Source: RGIG1681 sp017467625
GTDB lineage: Bacteria; Bacillota; Clostridia; Christensenellales; UBA1242
Assembly: GCA_017467625.1 (NCBI GenBank)
Contig: JAFUSN010000003.1
Location: forward strand, 1 to 64,000
DNA length: 64,000 nucleotides
Direction of reading: 5' to 3'
The notes below the pieces were generated by a model. It made no database searches. It worked only from the letters and a program-made list of their open reading frames with translations, and had not been told where the DNA came from. Of the stretch, positions 1 through 8,304 are shown piece by piece; within the stretch, counting starts at the first letter, position 1, and the number at the start of each line of letters is the position of its first letter. The position numbers were made by a program, and so were the translations under genes.

Positions 1-696
1 AAAGATGTATTGAGTGGATCACACGATGAAGTTGAATCTAGTGGAAAGACATTAACAGATTCAAGTGATAACAATGGAGAAGGAAGTGCTTCAGCAGGAG
101 ATGAAAATCCAAATTCAGATGATGGTGAAGGTTCTTCTCAAGGTGCTGATGGTGAAAGTGGTTCAATTGCAGAAGATTTAAGTAGAGAACAATCTTCAAA
201 CCCAGAAAATCCATTATCTCTAAATGGACAGGAAGATGGACAACAAGAAGCCATAGTTGAAACTATTACTGACGACGATTTTGAAGATATCAGAAAAAAG
301 ACACTCGCAAATTATGCTGATCTTAATCAAGAAAGATATAAGCAATTTTTAGGAGAAAGAAAAGACACCGACGAAGAAAGGCAAAAATTTGCGGATCAAG
401 AAAAAGAAGAAGCATTTAAAAATGAAGAAAGTAAAAAAGAATTTCAAAAGAATTGGCGTGCAGCTGCAGGCGCAACACACATGCAAAGAAATGAAAAGGC
501 TGGTAACAATGTAAGGGAATATGCAAATCAAAATTCTGAAGCATATCAAAAATTCTTAAATGGAAGAAAATCTTCAGATACTGAGATGATGAAATTTCTT
601 AATGAAGAAAAAGACAATAATGCTGAATTTCAAAAATTGTTTAAGAAAGCAATACAAGCAGTAAATTCTAGAGGAAGTCAAACCCCAAAGAAATAG
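1..696 (+). CDS. Acidic, low-complexity protein with two degenerate C-terminal repeats (5' end outside window)
   Basis: The frame is open from base 1, so the true start lies upstream; the TTG at position 10 is only the first possible start inside the window. The N-terminal half is Ser/Asp/Glu/Gly-rich and probably disordered. The C-terminal half is charged and helical and holds two related units of about 50 residues. The first runs from ANYADLNQERYKQFLGERK and the second from REYANQNSEAYQKFLNGRK. Both share the pattern YAxxNxExYxxFLxxRK, then a Lys/Glu-rich segment and a closing FxK. No membrane segment or catalytic motif is visible in the part seen. A strong terminator follows, and the next gene (lspA) has its own start region. 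The family was not recognised. Function is unknown. Confidence 0.7.
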   Translation, partial: KDVLSGSHDEVESSGKTLTDSSDNNGEGSASAGDENPNSDDGEGSSQGADGESGSIAEDLSREQSSNPENPLSLNGQEDGQQEAIVETITDDDFEDIRKKTLANYADLNQERYKQFLGERKDTDEERQKFADQEKEEAFKNEESKKEFQKNWRAAAGATHMQRNEKAGNNVREYANQNSEAYQKFLNGRKSSDTEMMKFLNEEKDNNAEFQKLFKKAIQAVNSRGSQTPKK

Positions 697-701
697 TAAC
701 A

Positions 702-735
702 AAAGACAAGGCTTTAAACCTTGTCTTTTTGTTTT
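702..735 (+). terminator. Rho-independent terminator
   Basis: A 10-bp stem (AAAGACAAGG paired with CCTTGTCTTT) with a 7-nt loop and a T-rich tail. It closes the acidic repeat-protein gene. Confidence 0.9.
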
Positions 736-764
736 GTGTATGCTAAAATTGATTAGAGGTATAT

Positions 765-1238
765 ATGATTTTAGGTTTAATTTTTGCAGTTTTAGCTATT
801 GGTGTTGACCAACTCACAAAGTTCTTGGTTTATGGAACTGTTGCAAAGTCAATTTTGGGTGATTTTTTGTGGTTTCAAAGCACTTTAAACACTGGTGTGG
901 CCTTTGGGTTGTTTCAAGATGGAAACCTATTTTTCATTGTGCTTTCAGCCGTTGTTTGTGTAGTAATTTTATGGATTATGCTCGCAAAAAAGTTTTTTAT
1001 ATCAAAGCTTCAAAACATAAGTTTTGGATTGATTTTGGGTGGGGCAGTTGGAAATCTTTTAGATAGAATTATTTTTCATGGTGTGCGAGATTTTATTTAT
1101 TTAAAATTTATGAATTTTGCAATTTTTAATTTTGCAGACATGTGCGTTGTTGTTGGAGTAATTTTATTTGTTGCAACAATTTTATTTGCAAAAAAAGAAA
1201 AATCGGTTCAGGAGAAACAAGATGGAACTGAACACTAA
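765..1238 (+). CDS. lspA: Lipoprotein signal peptidase (signal peptidase II)
   Basis: Membrane aspartyl protease that removes the signal peptide from prolipoproteins after lipidation of the lipobox cysteine. The 157-residue product has the usual length and four hydrophobic segments. The family signatures are present: GNLLDR with Asp100 and FNFAD with Asp125 as the catalytic pair, plus Asp15 and the TLNTGVAFGLF segment after the first helix. AGAGG lies just upstream of the ATG, and a TATGCT -10-like box lies at about 739-744. The 3' end overlaps rluD by 17 bp, so the two are co-translated, a common lspA-rluD pairing in Firmicutes. The lipoprotein at 40.7-41.5 kb is a likely substrate. Confidence 0.97.
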   Translation: MILGLIFAVLAIGVDQLTKFLVYGTVAKSILGDFLWFQSTLNTGVAFGLFQDGNLFFIVLSAVVCVVILWIMLAKKFFISKLQNISFGLILGGAVGNLLDRIIFHGVRDFIYLKFMNFAIFNFADMCVVVGVILFVATILFAKKEKSVQEKQDGTEH

Positions 1239-2124
1239 ATTTGTTGTAGATGACCTTGACGATAAAATTAGGCTTGATGTTTTTTTGACAGAGAGTACTG
1301 GGTGGAGTAGGTCGCAAATTAAAAATCAAGTTGATGCTGGGAAAGTTTTAGTTAATGGAAAGAAACAAAAGGCTGGATTTTTAATTAAAAATGGCGATGA
1401 AATTGATGTTAAGTTTTCAAAAGAGCAAATGTCAGCTGAACCTGAAAACATTTCTCTAAATATTGTTTTTGAAGATGACGATATTGCAATTATAAATAAA
1501 CCACAGGGAATGGTTGTTCACCCAGCGCCGGGAAGTCCAAATCATACACTAGTGAATGCGCTTTTATTTCATTTTGAAAATTTAAGTTCTGGAAGTGGTG
1601 ATGTTCGGCCAGGGATTGTTCATAGAATTGATAAAGATACATCAGGGCTTTTAGTGGTTGCTAAAAATGATAAAGCACATGAAAGTTTAGCAAAACAAAT
1701 TGCTGAACACTCTTGCTTCAGGCACTATCTTGCCCTTGTTGAAGGAAATGTTAAAAATGATTCTGGAATCATTGACACATTCATTGGAAGAAGTGAAAAA
1801 GACAGAAAAGTTATGGCTGTAAAAAATGAGGGAAAGCGGGCAATTTCAAGGTATTATGTGACGCATAGGTTTGGAAATTATACGCTTTTAGAGTTTGTTT
1901 TAGAAACCGGAAGGACTCATCAAATTAGGGTTCATTCAAAGTATATTGGTCATCCAATTGTTGGTGATAAAACCTATGGAATTGCAAAGCAAAAATTTAA
2001 TTTAAATGGTCAACTTCTTCATGCTTTCAAACTTGAGTTAACACATCCAACAACAGGAAAACGAATGACATTTGAGTGTGAATTGCCAGATTATTTTCAA
2101 AAGGTTTTAGATAAGTTAAATTAA
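1222..2124 (+). CDS. rluD: RluA-family pseudouridine synthase, RluD type
   Basis: Converts uridine to pseudouridine in large-subunit rRNA; RluD-type enzymes act on helix 69. The 300-residue protein has an N-terminal S4 RNA-binding domain (about residues 15-75) and then the catalytic domain. The motif HRIDKDTSGLLVVAKN carries the nucleophile Asp137, and GRTHQIRVH is the second conserved block. The ATG at 1222 is preferred because AGGAGAAAC precedes it and residues line up with the S4 domain from there. An upstream in-frame start would only add a basic stretch encoded inside lspA. The exact rRNA target is inferred from length and operon position. A second family member lies at 30567. Confidence 0.93.
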   Translation: MELNTKFVVDDLDDKIRLDVFLTESTGWSRSQIKNQVDAGKVLVNGKKQKAGFLIKNGDEIDVKFSKEQMSAEPENISLNIVFEDDDIAIINKPQGMVVHPAPGSPNHTLVNALLFHFENLSSGSGDVRPGIVHRIDKDTSGLLVVAKNDKAHESLAKQIAEHSCFRHYLALVEGNVKNDSGIIDTFIGRSEKDRKVMAVKNEGKRAISRYYVTHRFGNYTLLEFVLETGRTHQIRVHSKYIGHPIVGDKTYGIAKQKFNLNGQLLHAFKLELTHPTTGKRMTFECELPDYFQKVLDKLN

Positions 2125-2135
2125 CGAAGTAGTGT

Positions 2136-2164
2136 TTGACACTGCACAATATAAAATTTATAAT
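2136..2164 (+). promoter_or_regulatory. Consensus sigma-A promoter for the small membrane protein pair
   Basis: TTGACA (2136-2141), 17-bp spacer, TATAAT (2159-2164): a perfect vegetative consensus. AGGAGG follows before the ATG at 2185. Confidence 0.85.
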
Positions 2165-2184
2165 TAATGTGTTAGGAGGATTTT

Positions 2185-2505
2185 ATGGCAGAGAAAAAAG
2201 AGGAAAAGAAAACCACGACCACAACAACCAGTTCTTCAAATAAAAAGAGTGCAAGCTATTTCATGAGCATTTTTGCTTATGTTGCAGTTGTTGTTGGCGG
2301 ACTTGCACTTTTTATTGCAATGATTTTATCAAAGGTTGGCGTTACCGCATCATTTATTGGAATTATGCAAAAAATTGCTAATGCAATTGGTTGGCTTGTT
2401 TTGTGTGTTCTTTCATTTAAGTATATTTCAAAACGCAGAAAAATTTGGATGTGGGTTGTTTGGGCAATTGCTGTTGTTATGATTATTGTTGGAATTGTTT
2501 TGTAA
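2185..2505 (+). CDS. Small membrane protein, unknown function
   Basis: A 106-residue protein. It starts with a Lys/Glu then Thr/Ser-rich cytoplasmic-looking tail of about 22 residues and continues with three hydrophobic helices (about 27-48, 55-78 and 86-106). A basic patch, KYISKRRK, lies between helices 2 and 3. TAGGAGGATTTT places the start firmly, and a perfect-consensus promoter drives it, so it is probably well expressed. The next gene encodes another three-helix protein 11 bp downstream. No family was recognised. The composition suggests a membrane accessory protein, but no role can be assigned. Confidence 0.75.
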   Translation: MAEKKEEKKTTTTTTSSSNKKSASYFMSIFAYVAVVVGGLALFIAMILSKVGVTASFIGIMQKIANAIGWLVLCVLSFKYISKRRKIWMWVVWAIAVVMIIVGIVL

Positions 2506-2515
2506 GGGGCAGGCT

Positions 2516-2830
2516 ATGAGTAAAAAAGAAATTATTAAGACACTAGACATTTCTGCAAGTGTTTGTTTGCTTGTTGCAACGCTTTTAGTTTTGATTTATC
2601 AATTTGTTGGTGAAGCGCTTGTAATGAAATTTGGAATTGTGTTTTATGTGGCAACATTTTTAATTGCAATTGTGTTTTTTGCTTTAAGATTAAGTGAAAA
2701 ACCAGAACAGATAGAGAATGCAGATGAATTAATTAAACCAAATAAATCATCAAAAACATGGCTCATTGTTAGATTGGTTTTATCTTGCATCATGTTTGCA
2801 TTTGCACTCACAATTTTAATTTTGTTTTAA
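2516..2830 (+). CDS. Small membrane protein, unknown function
   Basis: A 104-residue protein with three hydrophobic segments (about 12-33, 38-58 and 82-104). They are separated by a charged Glu/Lys stretch containing SEKPEQIENADELIKPNK. The ATG at 2516 is chosen because GGGGCAGGCT lies just before it; an alternative upstream start would lie inside the preceding gene. It forms a two-gene unit with the membrane protein at 2185 and ends in a strong terminator. The two proteins share architecture and topology but little obvious sequence. Function is unknown. Confidence 0.7.
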   Translation: MSKKEIIKTLDISASVCLLVATLLVLIYQFVGEALVMKFGIVFYVATFLIAIVFFALRLSEKPEQIENADELIKPNKSSKTWLIVRLVLSCIMFAFALTILILF

Positions 2831-2857
2831 ACCACTCAAAATGAGTGGTTTTTTATT
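2830..2857 (+). terminator. Rho-independent terminator
   Basis: AACCACTC and GAGTGGTT form an 8-bp stem around a 5-nt AT loop, followed by TTTTTATT. The first base overlaps the stop codon of the preceding gene. Confidence 0.9.
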
Positions 2858-2874
2858 CCTTTTGCTCATCTAAC

Positions 2875-2903
2875 TTGACAAAGTAAAGGGTTTTAATTAA
2901 AAT
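2875..2903 (+). promoter_or_regulatory. Sigma-A promoter of tig-clpP
   Basis: TTGACA (2875-2880), 17-bp spacer, TAAAAT (2898-2903). It lies 30 bp upstream of the tig start. Confidence 0.8.
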
Positions 2904-2933
2904 ATTCGTGTTAGTAATTTTAAGGAGAAATAT

Positions 2934-4220
2934 ATGACATATAAAATTGGCACAAAAAAAGACGGAAAACTTACCGTTGAATTTAAGTTAAATAAAGAAG
3001 AATGGGAAGCTGAAGTTGAAAAAGCTTACCAAAAAAATAAAGGGAAATATAAACTTTCTGGTTTCCGTCAAGGAAAAATTCCAAGAAAGGTTTTAGAAAA
3101 AACTTATGGGGAATATCTTTTTTATGAAGATGCTTTAAATGAAGCTTGCGATAGATATTTCTTTGAATTTTTGGAAAAGGAAAAAAGTGTTCAAGCTGTT
3201 GACTATCCAAGCATTTCTGTAAAAAAACTTGATGCTGAAGGTGTTGAATGGATTGCAACAATCACACTTCTTCCTGAAGTTGAACTTGGTGCATACACTG
3301 GTCTTGAAGTTGAAAAACCAAAGGTTTCAGTGACAGCTAAAGATGTTGATGCAAAACTTAAAGATCTTCAAGAAAAGCAAGCAAGATATGTTGACGTTAA
3401 TGATCGTGCAGCAAAAATGGGGGATTTGGTTAACATTGATTTTGCAGGTTCAATTAATGGAGTTGCTTTTGAAGGTGGCACAGCAAAAGATTATGAACTT
3501 GAGCTTGGTTCTCACTCATTTATTGAAGGATTTGAAGAACAAGTTGCCGGAATGAAAATTGATGAACAAAAGGATGTTAATGTAACATTCCCAAAGGAAT
3601 ATCATGCTAAAGAACTTGCAGGAAAGCCAGCTGTTTTTGCTGTTAAACTTCTTGCTATTCGTGAAAAACAAGTTCCAGAAATTGATGATGCTTTTGCAAG
3701 TGATGTAAGTGAATTTGATACACTTGAAGAACTTAAGAAAAGCACAAAAGAAGAAATTAAAAAAGAAAGAGAAGAAGCTGCTGAAAAAGAGCTTGAAAAC
3801 AAACTTGTTGAAAAGGTTGTTGAAAATGCGAAAGTTGAAATTCCAGAAGTTATGATAAACAATCAAATTGCTCGCGATATTGAAGATATGAAGAGAACAC
3901 TTCAAATGCAAGGAATGAGCTATGAAATGTATCTTGGTTATGTTGGAATGACAGATGAGCAATTTAGAGAAACAAGAAAGAAAGGAACAGAAAATCAAAT
4001 TAAAATGAGCTTGGTTCTTTCAGAACTTGTAAAGAAAGAAAATATAACAGTAACTGATGAAGATGTTGAAAACAAGTTGAAAGAACTTGCTGAAAAAACA
4101 AAGAAAACAGTTAAAGATCTCAAAAAAGATATGAATCCAAGCCAAAAAGCAGTTGTTGAAAATAATATTATTTCAGATAAGGTTATAAAACTTTTAAAAG
4201 AGAAGAATAATATAAAATAG
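2934..4220 (+). CDS. tig: Trigger factor, ribosome-associated chaperone / prolyl isomerase
   Basis: Binds nascent chains at the ribosome exit tunnel. At 428 residues it is full length. The N-terminal ribosome-binding domain carries the loop GFRQGKIPRKVLEKTYG (about residues 43-59), which matches the family signature GFRxGKxPxxxxxxxxG. The FKBP-type isomerase domain follows (about 160-245; GDLVNIDFAGSINGVAFEGG). A long helical C-terminal chaperone domain ends the protein. AAGGAG lies upstream of the ATG. The order tig-clpP-clpX couples folding with proteolysis, as in many Firmicutes. Confidence 0.98.
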   Translation: MTYKIGTKKDGKLTVEFKLNKEEWEAEVEKAYQKNKGKYKLSGFRQGKIPRKVLEKTYGEYLFYEDALNEACDRYFFEFLEKEKSVQAVDYPSISVKKLDAEGVEWIATITLLPEVELGAYTGLEVEKPKVSVTAKDVDAKLKDLQEKQARYVDVNDRAAKMGDLVNIDFAGSINGVAFEGGTAKDYELELGSHSFIEGFEEQVAGMKIDEQKDVNVTFPKEYHAKELAGKPAVFAVKLLAIREKQVPEIDDAFASDVSEFDTLEELKKSTKEEIKKEREEAAEKELENKLVEKVVENAKVEIPEVMINNQIARDIEDMKRTLQMQGMSYEMYLGYVGMTDEQFRETRKKGTENQIKMSLVLSELVKKENITVTDEDVENKLKELAEKTKKTVKDLKKDMNPSQKAVVENNIISDKVIKLLKEKNNIK

Positions 4221-4233
4221 AATTGGAGAGTTT

Positions 4234-4830
4234 ATGTTAGAAAAAGATAGCATGCTTATTCCCATGGTTGTTGAACAAACAAACCGTGGTGAAAGGTCTT
4301 ATGACATTTATTCAAGGCTTTTAGAAGATAGAATTATTTTTCTTGATGGCGAAATAAATGATCAAAGTGCAAATTTAATTATTGCGCAATTAATTTATTT
4401 AGAGGGAAAAGATCCTGATAAAGACATAATGATGTATATTAATAGCCCAGGCGGCAGTGTTGTTGCTGGAATGGCAATTTATGACACGATGAATTACATT
4501 AAGTGTGATGTAAGCACAATTTGTATTGGAATGGCTGCAAGTATGGCCGCTGTTTTGCTTTCAAGTGGAGCAAAAGGTAAGAGAATTGCACTTCCAAACT
4601 CTGAGGTTATGATTCATCAACCACTTGGTGGTTTTCAAGGTCAAGCAAGTGATATTGCAATTCATGCAGAGCATATGAAACGCACTAAAAAGCGTTTAAA
4701 TAAAATTCTTTCTGAAAACACAGGTGTTTCGCTTGAAACAATTGAGCGTGACACTGACCGTGATAATTATATGACGGCAGAAGAAGCTAAAAAATATGGG
4801 CTTATTGATGCTATTTACGCTAAAAGATAA
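4234..4830 (+). CDS. clpP: ATP-dependent Clp protease proteolytic subunit
   Basis: Serine peptidase that forms the double-heptamer chamber of ClpXP/ClpCP. The catalytic triad is visible: Ser103 in GMAASMAAVLLSSG, His128 in MIHQPLGG, and Asp177 in the segment DTDRDNYMTAEEA. The oxyanion segment NSPGGSVVAGM is intact. The 198-residue length is typical. It lies 13 bp after tig, downstream of GGAGAG, and is followed by an attenuator-like hairpin before clpX. Confidence 0.98.
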   Translation: MLEKDSMLIPMVVEQTNRGERSYDIYSRLLEDRIIFLDGEINDQSANLIIAQLIYLEGKDPDKDIMMYINSPGGSVVAGMAIYDTMNYIKCDVSTICIGMAASMAAVLLSSGAKGKRIALPNSEVMIHQPLGGFQGQASDIAIHAEHMKRTKKRLNKILSENTGVSLETIERDTDRDNYMTAEEAKKYGLIDAIYAKR

Positions 4831-4837
4831 TCTCATT

Positions 4838-4883
4838 AAAGATATACAAAAGATATTTATTTTTTGCATATCTTTGTTTTTTT
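4838..4883 (+). terminator. Hairpin with T-run between clpP and clpX (attenuator or terminator)
   Basis: AAAGATAT pairs with ATATCTTT, and after one A/C mismatch CAAAA pairs with TTTTG. A run of seven T follows. The clpX ribosome site comes immediately after, so this probably lowers rather than abolishes clpX read-through. Confidence 0.65.
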
Positions 4884-4894
4884 AAGGAGAAATT

Positions 4895-6196
4895 ATGGAC
4901 GAAAATCAAACCCCACCAGAAATGAGAAGCACATGTTCTTTTTGTGGCAGACCTCGCGGTGCATTTAAGGAAATTGTTGAAAATCCAAACGGAAGTGTTG
5001 GAATTTGTAATGATTGCATAAGAATTTGTAAAGATATTTTAGATAGCGAGGAGCGCAAGCGCAGAAAAGAAAAACCATTTGATCTTCCAAATCCTGAAAA
5101 GATTAAGGAAGAACTTGATCAGTATATTGTTGGGCAAACCAAGGCAAAAGAAGTTTTGTCAGTTGCTGTTTATAATCACTATAAACGAATTAATTATGTG
5201 ATTCGCCAAAGGCAACTTCAAGAAAATGAACAAACAAAAACAAAAGTTTTTGATGATGTTGAACTTGAAAAGAGTAATATTTTAATGCTTGGACCAACTG
5301 GATGTGGAAAAACACTTATTGCAAAAACTCTTGCAAAAATTTTGGATGTTCCGTTTGCATCTGCTGATGCAACAACATTAACCGAGGCAGGTTATGTTGG
5401 TGAAGATGTTGAAAATATTTTGCTTAAACTCATTCAAGCTGCTGATTATGACATTAAAAAGGCAGAAAAGGGAATTATCTATATTGATGAAATTGATAAA
5501 ATTTCAAGGAAAAGTGAAAATGTTTCAATCACACGAGATGTTTCTGGAGAAGGTGTTCAACAGGCACTTTTGAAAATCTTGGAAAGTACTGTAGCATCTG
5601 TTCCACCACAAGGAGGAAGAAAACATCCAAATCAGGAATGTTTGCAAATTGACACAACAAACATTTTGTTTATTTTGGGTGGAGCGTTTGTTGGACTTGA
5701 TGAAATCATTAAAAAGAGAACTGAAAACACAACGCTTGGATTTGGTGGAAATGTTAAAACCAAGGCTCAAATTAAGCAAGATGAACTTCTTTCAAAAGTT
5801 GAACCACATGATTTAATTAAATATGGGCTTATTCCTGAATTTATTGGTCGTGTTCCAATCATAGTTTCACTGAATGAACTTGATGAAAAGGCGCTAAAAA
5901 AGATTTTGGTTGAGCCAAAAAATTCACTCATCAAGCAATACAAAAAATTACTTGAACTTGACGGAATTAAACTTGAATTTACAGCAAATGCAATTTCAGC
6001 TTTTGCAAAAAAAGCAATTGAACTTAAAACGGGTGCAAGAGGTCTTAGAACAATTGTTGAAGGTGCAATGCTTCCGGTTATGTATAGTGCGCCAAGCAAT
6101 AAAAATATTCAAAAAATTGTTATGGATACAGAAAGCGAAGATAGTTTTAATGTTGTTTCAACAATAATTGAAAAACCAGATGAACAAACTGCATAA
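4895..6196 (+). CDS. clpX: ATP-dependent Clp protease ATP-binding subunit ClpX
   Basis: Hexameric AAA+ unfoldase that feeds substrates to ClpP. The N-terminal zinc-binding domain has Cys14, Cys17, Cys38 and Cys41. Walker A is GPTGCGKT (133-140), the pore loop GYVG lies at 166-169, and Walker B is IIYIDEID (194-201). Later motifs include IPEFIGRVP and the sensor-2 region KTGARGLR. The 433-residue length is normal. AAGGAGAAATT precedes the ATG and a good terminator follows. Confidence 0.98.
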   Translation: MDENQTPPEMRSTCSFCGRPRGAFKEIVENPNGSVGICNDCIRICKDILDSEERKRRKEKPFDLPNPEKIKEELDQYIVGQTKAKEVLSVAVYNHYKRINYVIRQRQLQENEQTKTKVFDDVELEKSNILMLGPTGCGKTLIAKTLAKILDVPFASADATTLTEAGYVGEDVENILLKLIQAADYDIKKAEKGIIYIDEIDKISRKSENVSITRDVSGEGVQQALLKILESTVASVPPQGGRKHPNQECLQIDTTNILFILGGAFVGLDEIIKKRTENTTLGFGGNVKTKAQIKQDELLSKVEPHDLIKYGLIPEFIGRVPIIVSLNELDEKALKKILVEPKNSLIKQYKKLLELDGIKLEFTANAISAFAKKAIELKTGARGLRTIVEGAMLPVMYSAPSNKNIQKIVMDTESEDSFNVVSTIIEKPDEQTA

Positions 6197-6200
6197 AATT

Positions 6201-6230
6201 AGCCATTGGAAAATCCAATGGCTTTTTCTT
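6201..6230 (+). terminator. Rho-independent terminator after clpX
   Basis: AGCCATTGGA and TCCAATGGCT form a perfect 10-bp stem with an AAA loop, then TTTTCTT. Confidence 0.92.
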
Positions 6231-6273
6231 GATTTTAAAATTAAACAATGTTAAAATTTATTTGGAGATAAAA

Positions 6274-6864
6274 ATGAAAACAATCAAAAGTGCCTGTTTT
6301 TTAAAATCTGAAACTGATTTTAAAAATTACAAAGGTTTTGGCTATCCAGAAATTGTTTTTGCTGGAAGAAGTAATGTTGGCAAATCTAGTTTAATTAACC
6401 TAATTGCAAACAATGGAAAACTTGCAAAGGTTTCTGCAACTCAAGGCAAAACAAAACTTGTAAATTTTTTCTTGTTTAATGATGAATTTTTGCTTGTTGA
6501 TTTGCCTGGTTATGGTTATGCTTCTGCTGGAAAAGATGAGCAGGAACGCTGGGCGAAAATGATTAATTGTTATCTTGAGAATTCAAAACAAATTAAATGC
6601 GCAATTTTGCTTGTTGACATTCGTCATACGCCAACAAAACAAGATATTCAAATACTTGATTATTTCACATTCAACAATATTCCGGTAACAATTGTTGCAA
6701 CTAAATTAGATAAAATTAAAAATAGTGAAAAACAAAGAAATTTGGCAAATATTTCTGCAACACTTAAAGTTGGAATAAACAATATTTTTGTTGTGAGTGC
6801 TGAAAAGAAGATTGGGCGAGATGAACTTGTTCAGCGAATTTATCAATTTATTGACGGAGAGTAG
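6274..6864 (+). CDS. engB: Ribosome biogenesis GTPase YihA/YsxC (EngB)
   Basis: Small GTPase of the EngB family needed for late 50S assembly. The 196-residue product is a single G domain: G1 GRSNVGKS (31-38), G3 DLPGYG, G4 TKLDK and G5-like VSAEK. TTGGAGATAAAA precedes the ATG at 6274. A longer TTG start would reach into the clpX terminator and is rejected. It is followed after one base by a phosphoesterase gene. In many Firmicutes engB follows the clpX/lon region, as here. Confidence 0.96.
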   Translation: MKTIKSACFLKSETDFKNYKGFGYPEIVFAGRSNVGKSSLINLIANNGKLAKVSATQGKTKLVNFFLFNDEFLLVDLPGYGYASAGKDEQERWAKMINCYLENSKQIKCAILLVDIRHTPTKQDIQILDYFTFNNIPVTIVATKLDKIKNSEKQRNLANISATLKVGINNIFVVSAEKKIGRDELVQRIYQFIDGE

Positions 6865-6865
6865 A

Positions 6866-7570
6866 ATGAAAATTTATGCAATTAGTGATTTTCATTTGAG
6901 TTTTGGTGCAAACAAGCCAATGGATGTTTTTGGTGGAAATTGGGAAGGATATTTGCCGAAGATTGAAACAAATGTTAAAAACAAGGTTGGCGACAACGAC
7001 ATTTTGCTTATTGCGGGTGATATTAGTTGGGCAATGAAACTTGATGACACTAAACAAGATATGGAATTTTTAGGAAAGTTGCCAGGCACAAAAATTATGA
7101 TTAAAGGAAATCATGATTATTGGTGGCAATCAGTTTCGCGTGTGCGAGAAGTGTTGCCTGAGAGTGTGAAAGTTCTTCAAAATGATGCAATAAAAATTGG
7201 TAAAATTGTGTTTTGTGGAACGAGGGGCTGGGCTGTTCCAGATGAAAAAACAAAGGATTACACTGCTGATGATTTAAAAATTTTTAAGCGTGAATGTGAA
7301 AGGTTAAAACTTACACTTATGGCTGCAAAAACCCTTAAAGAAGAGGGTGATGAAATTATTGCAATGATTCATTACCCACCATTCACTTCTGACCATCAGG
7401 GAACAGAGTTCACAAAACTATTTGAAGAGTATGGTGTTTCCAGTGTTGTTTTTGGGCACATTCATGGAAAGACAAATTGCCCAAAAATTTCTGAAATTAA
7501 TGGAATTAAATATTATTTTACTTCGTGTGACCAAATTAACAATGACCCAGTTTTAATATGTGAGGTTTAA
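6866..7570 (+). CDS. Calcineurin-like metallophosphoesterase
   Basis: A predicted dinuclear-metal phosphoesterase of 234 residues. The metallophosphoesterase motifs are in order: DFH near residue 9, AGDISW, KGNHDYWW, a histidine in MIHYPP, and FGHIHG near the C-terminus. No signal peptide is seen, so it is cytosolic. The ATG at 6866 follows GACGGAGAG that overlaps the engB stop, so the genes are translationally coupled. The substrate cannot be told from sequence. Proteins of this subgroup are often annotated only as metallophosphoesterases in clostridia. Confidence 0.9.
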   Translation: MKIYAISDFHLSFGANKPMDVFGGNWEGYLPKIETNVKNKVGDNDILLIAGDISWAMKLDDTKQDMEFLGKLPGTKIMIKGNHDYWWQSVSRVREVLPESVKVLQNDAIKIGKIVFCGTRGWAVPDEKTKDYTADDLKIFKRECERLKLTLMAAKTLKEEGDEIIAMIHYPPFTSDHQGTEFTKLFEEYGVSSVVFGHIHGKTNCPKISEINGIKYYFTSCDQINNDPVLICEV

Positions 7571-7571
7571 A

Positions 7572-8099
7572 ATGGAAGAAATGTTTGATACATATGACAT
7601 CAATGGAAAATTTTTATGCGTAAAATCAAGAAGTTTTTGTCATGGAGAAAATCCTGGAGTTTATCATAAACCAGTATGGATTTGAATCATAAATTCAAAA
7701 AATAAAATTTTAGTTCAAAGAAGGGCATTAAACAAAAAAGTTAATCCGGGCCTTTATGGTGTTACAGGAGGTCATGTTGATGCTGGTGAAACACCAATTG
7801 CTACATGTGTGAGGGAAACTGAGGAAGAATTGGGAATTAAGGTTGATGAAAATGAATTTAAATTTTTAGGTGAGTTTATCCATCAAAAAGGTTGGGAATT
7901 GGTTCAAACCTACGTGTTGAAAAAAGATATTGATTTATCAAAAGTTAAACTTCAAGTTGAAGAAGTTTCTGAAATTAAATGGGTGAGTTTAGGTGGTTTT
8001 AAAAAGTTAATCAATTCAAAAGAGTTTTGTTTTATGGAAAAAGAATATAGGGATTGGTTGATTGAGAAAATAAATAAAGAAATGAAAAGGATGAGTTAG
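7572..8099 (+). pseudogene. NUDIX hydrolase interrupted by one in-frame TGA
   Basis: The reading frame from ATG 7572 to TAG 8097-8099 spans 175 codons and is broken only by a TGA at 7683-7685. The two sides join without frameshift: ...HKPVWI, stop, IINSKNKILVQRRAL. The NUDIX box GHVDAGETPIATCVRETEEE continues as LGI and has the G-x5-E-x7-RExxEE spacing. The interrupted position would suit Trp, so a TGG to TGA change is the simplest explanation. TGA acts as a stop elsewhere in the window. Either the gene is inactive, or the downstream part is used alone (a later ATG is missing; GTG at 7809 would cut the NUDIX box), or there is read-through. Isopentenyl-diphosphate isomerase-like NUDIX proteins resemble it. 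Confidence 0.75.
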
Positions 8100-8113
8100 T
8101 TCTCATCCTTTTC
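8084..8113 (+). terminator. Hairpin overlapping the NUDIX stop codon
   Basis: GAAAAGGATGAG pairs with CTCATCCTTTTC, and the stop codon lies in the loop. The T-tail is short (CATTT), so termination may be weak. Confidence 0.6.
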
Positions 8114-8233
8114 ATTTAACATTGCTTGTATTAAAAATCTAATAATATTCTTGTTACTTTGAGAAAGTTTTTTAAAGATGGAGAAGTTAAAATAGATAAA
8201 AAAGAAAATGATAAAAAGTAATTAATTGAAATG

Positions 8234-8260
8234 AGAACTCGTTAGGGTTCTTTTTTTATT
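8234..8260 (+). terminator. Second weak terminator before mraZ
   Basis: AGAAC and GTTCT form a short stem followed by seven T. It separates the NUDIX region from the dcw cluster. Between 8114 and 8233 no gene is seen, only AT-rich DNA with a short open stretch at its end that lacks a start. Confidence 0.55.
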
Positions 8261-8304
8261 GGCAAAATGTGAGTTTTCAACAATTTGTTAATAACTTTGT
8301 TAAA

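Noticed and set aside
3516..3998. Minus-strand frame of 160 codons inside tig
   Set aside because: Phe/Asn/Cys-rich shadow of a clear trigger factor gene.
7683..7685. TGA read as tryptophan (code 4)
   Set aside because: Genes such as ftsW and spoIIGA end in TGA next to a terminator or a ribosome site, and no other gene has in-frame TGA. Standard code fits.
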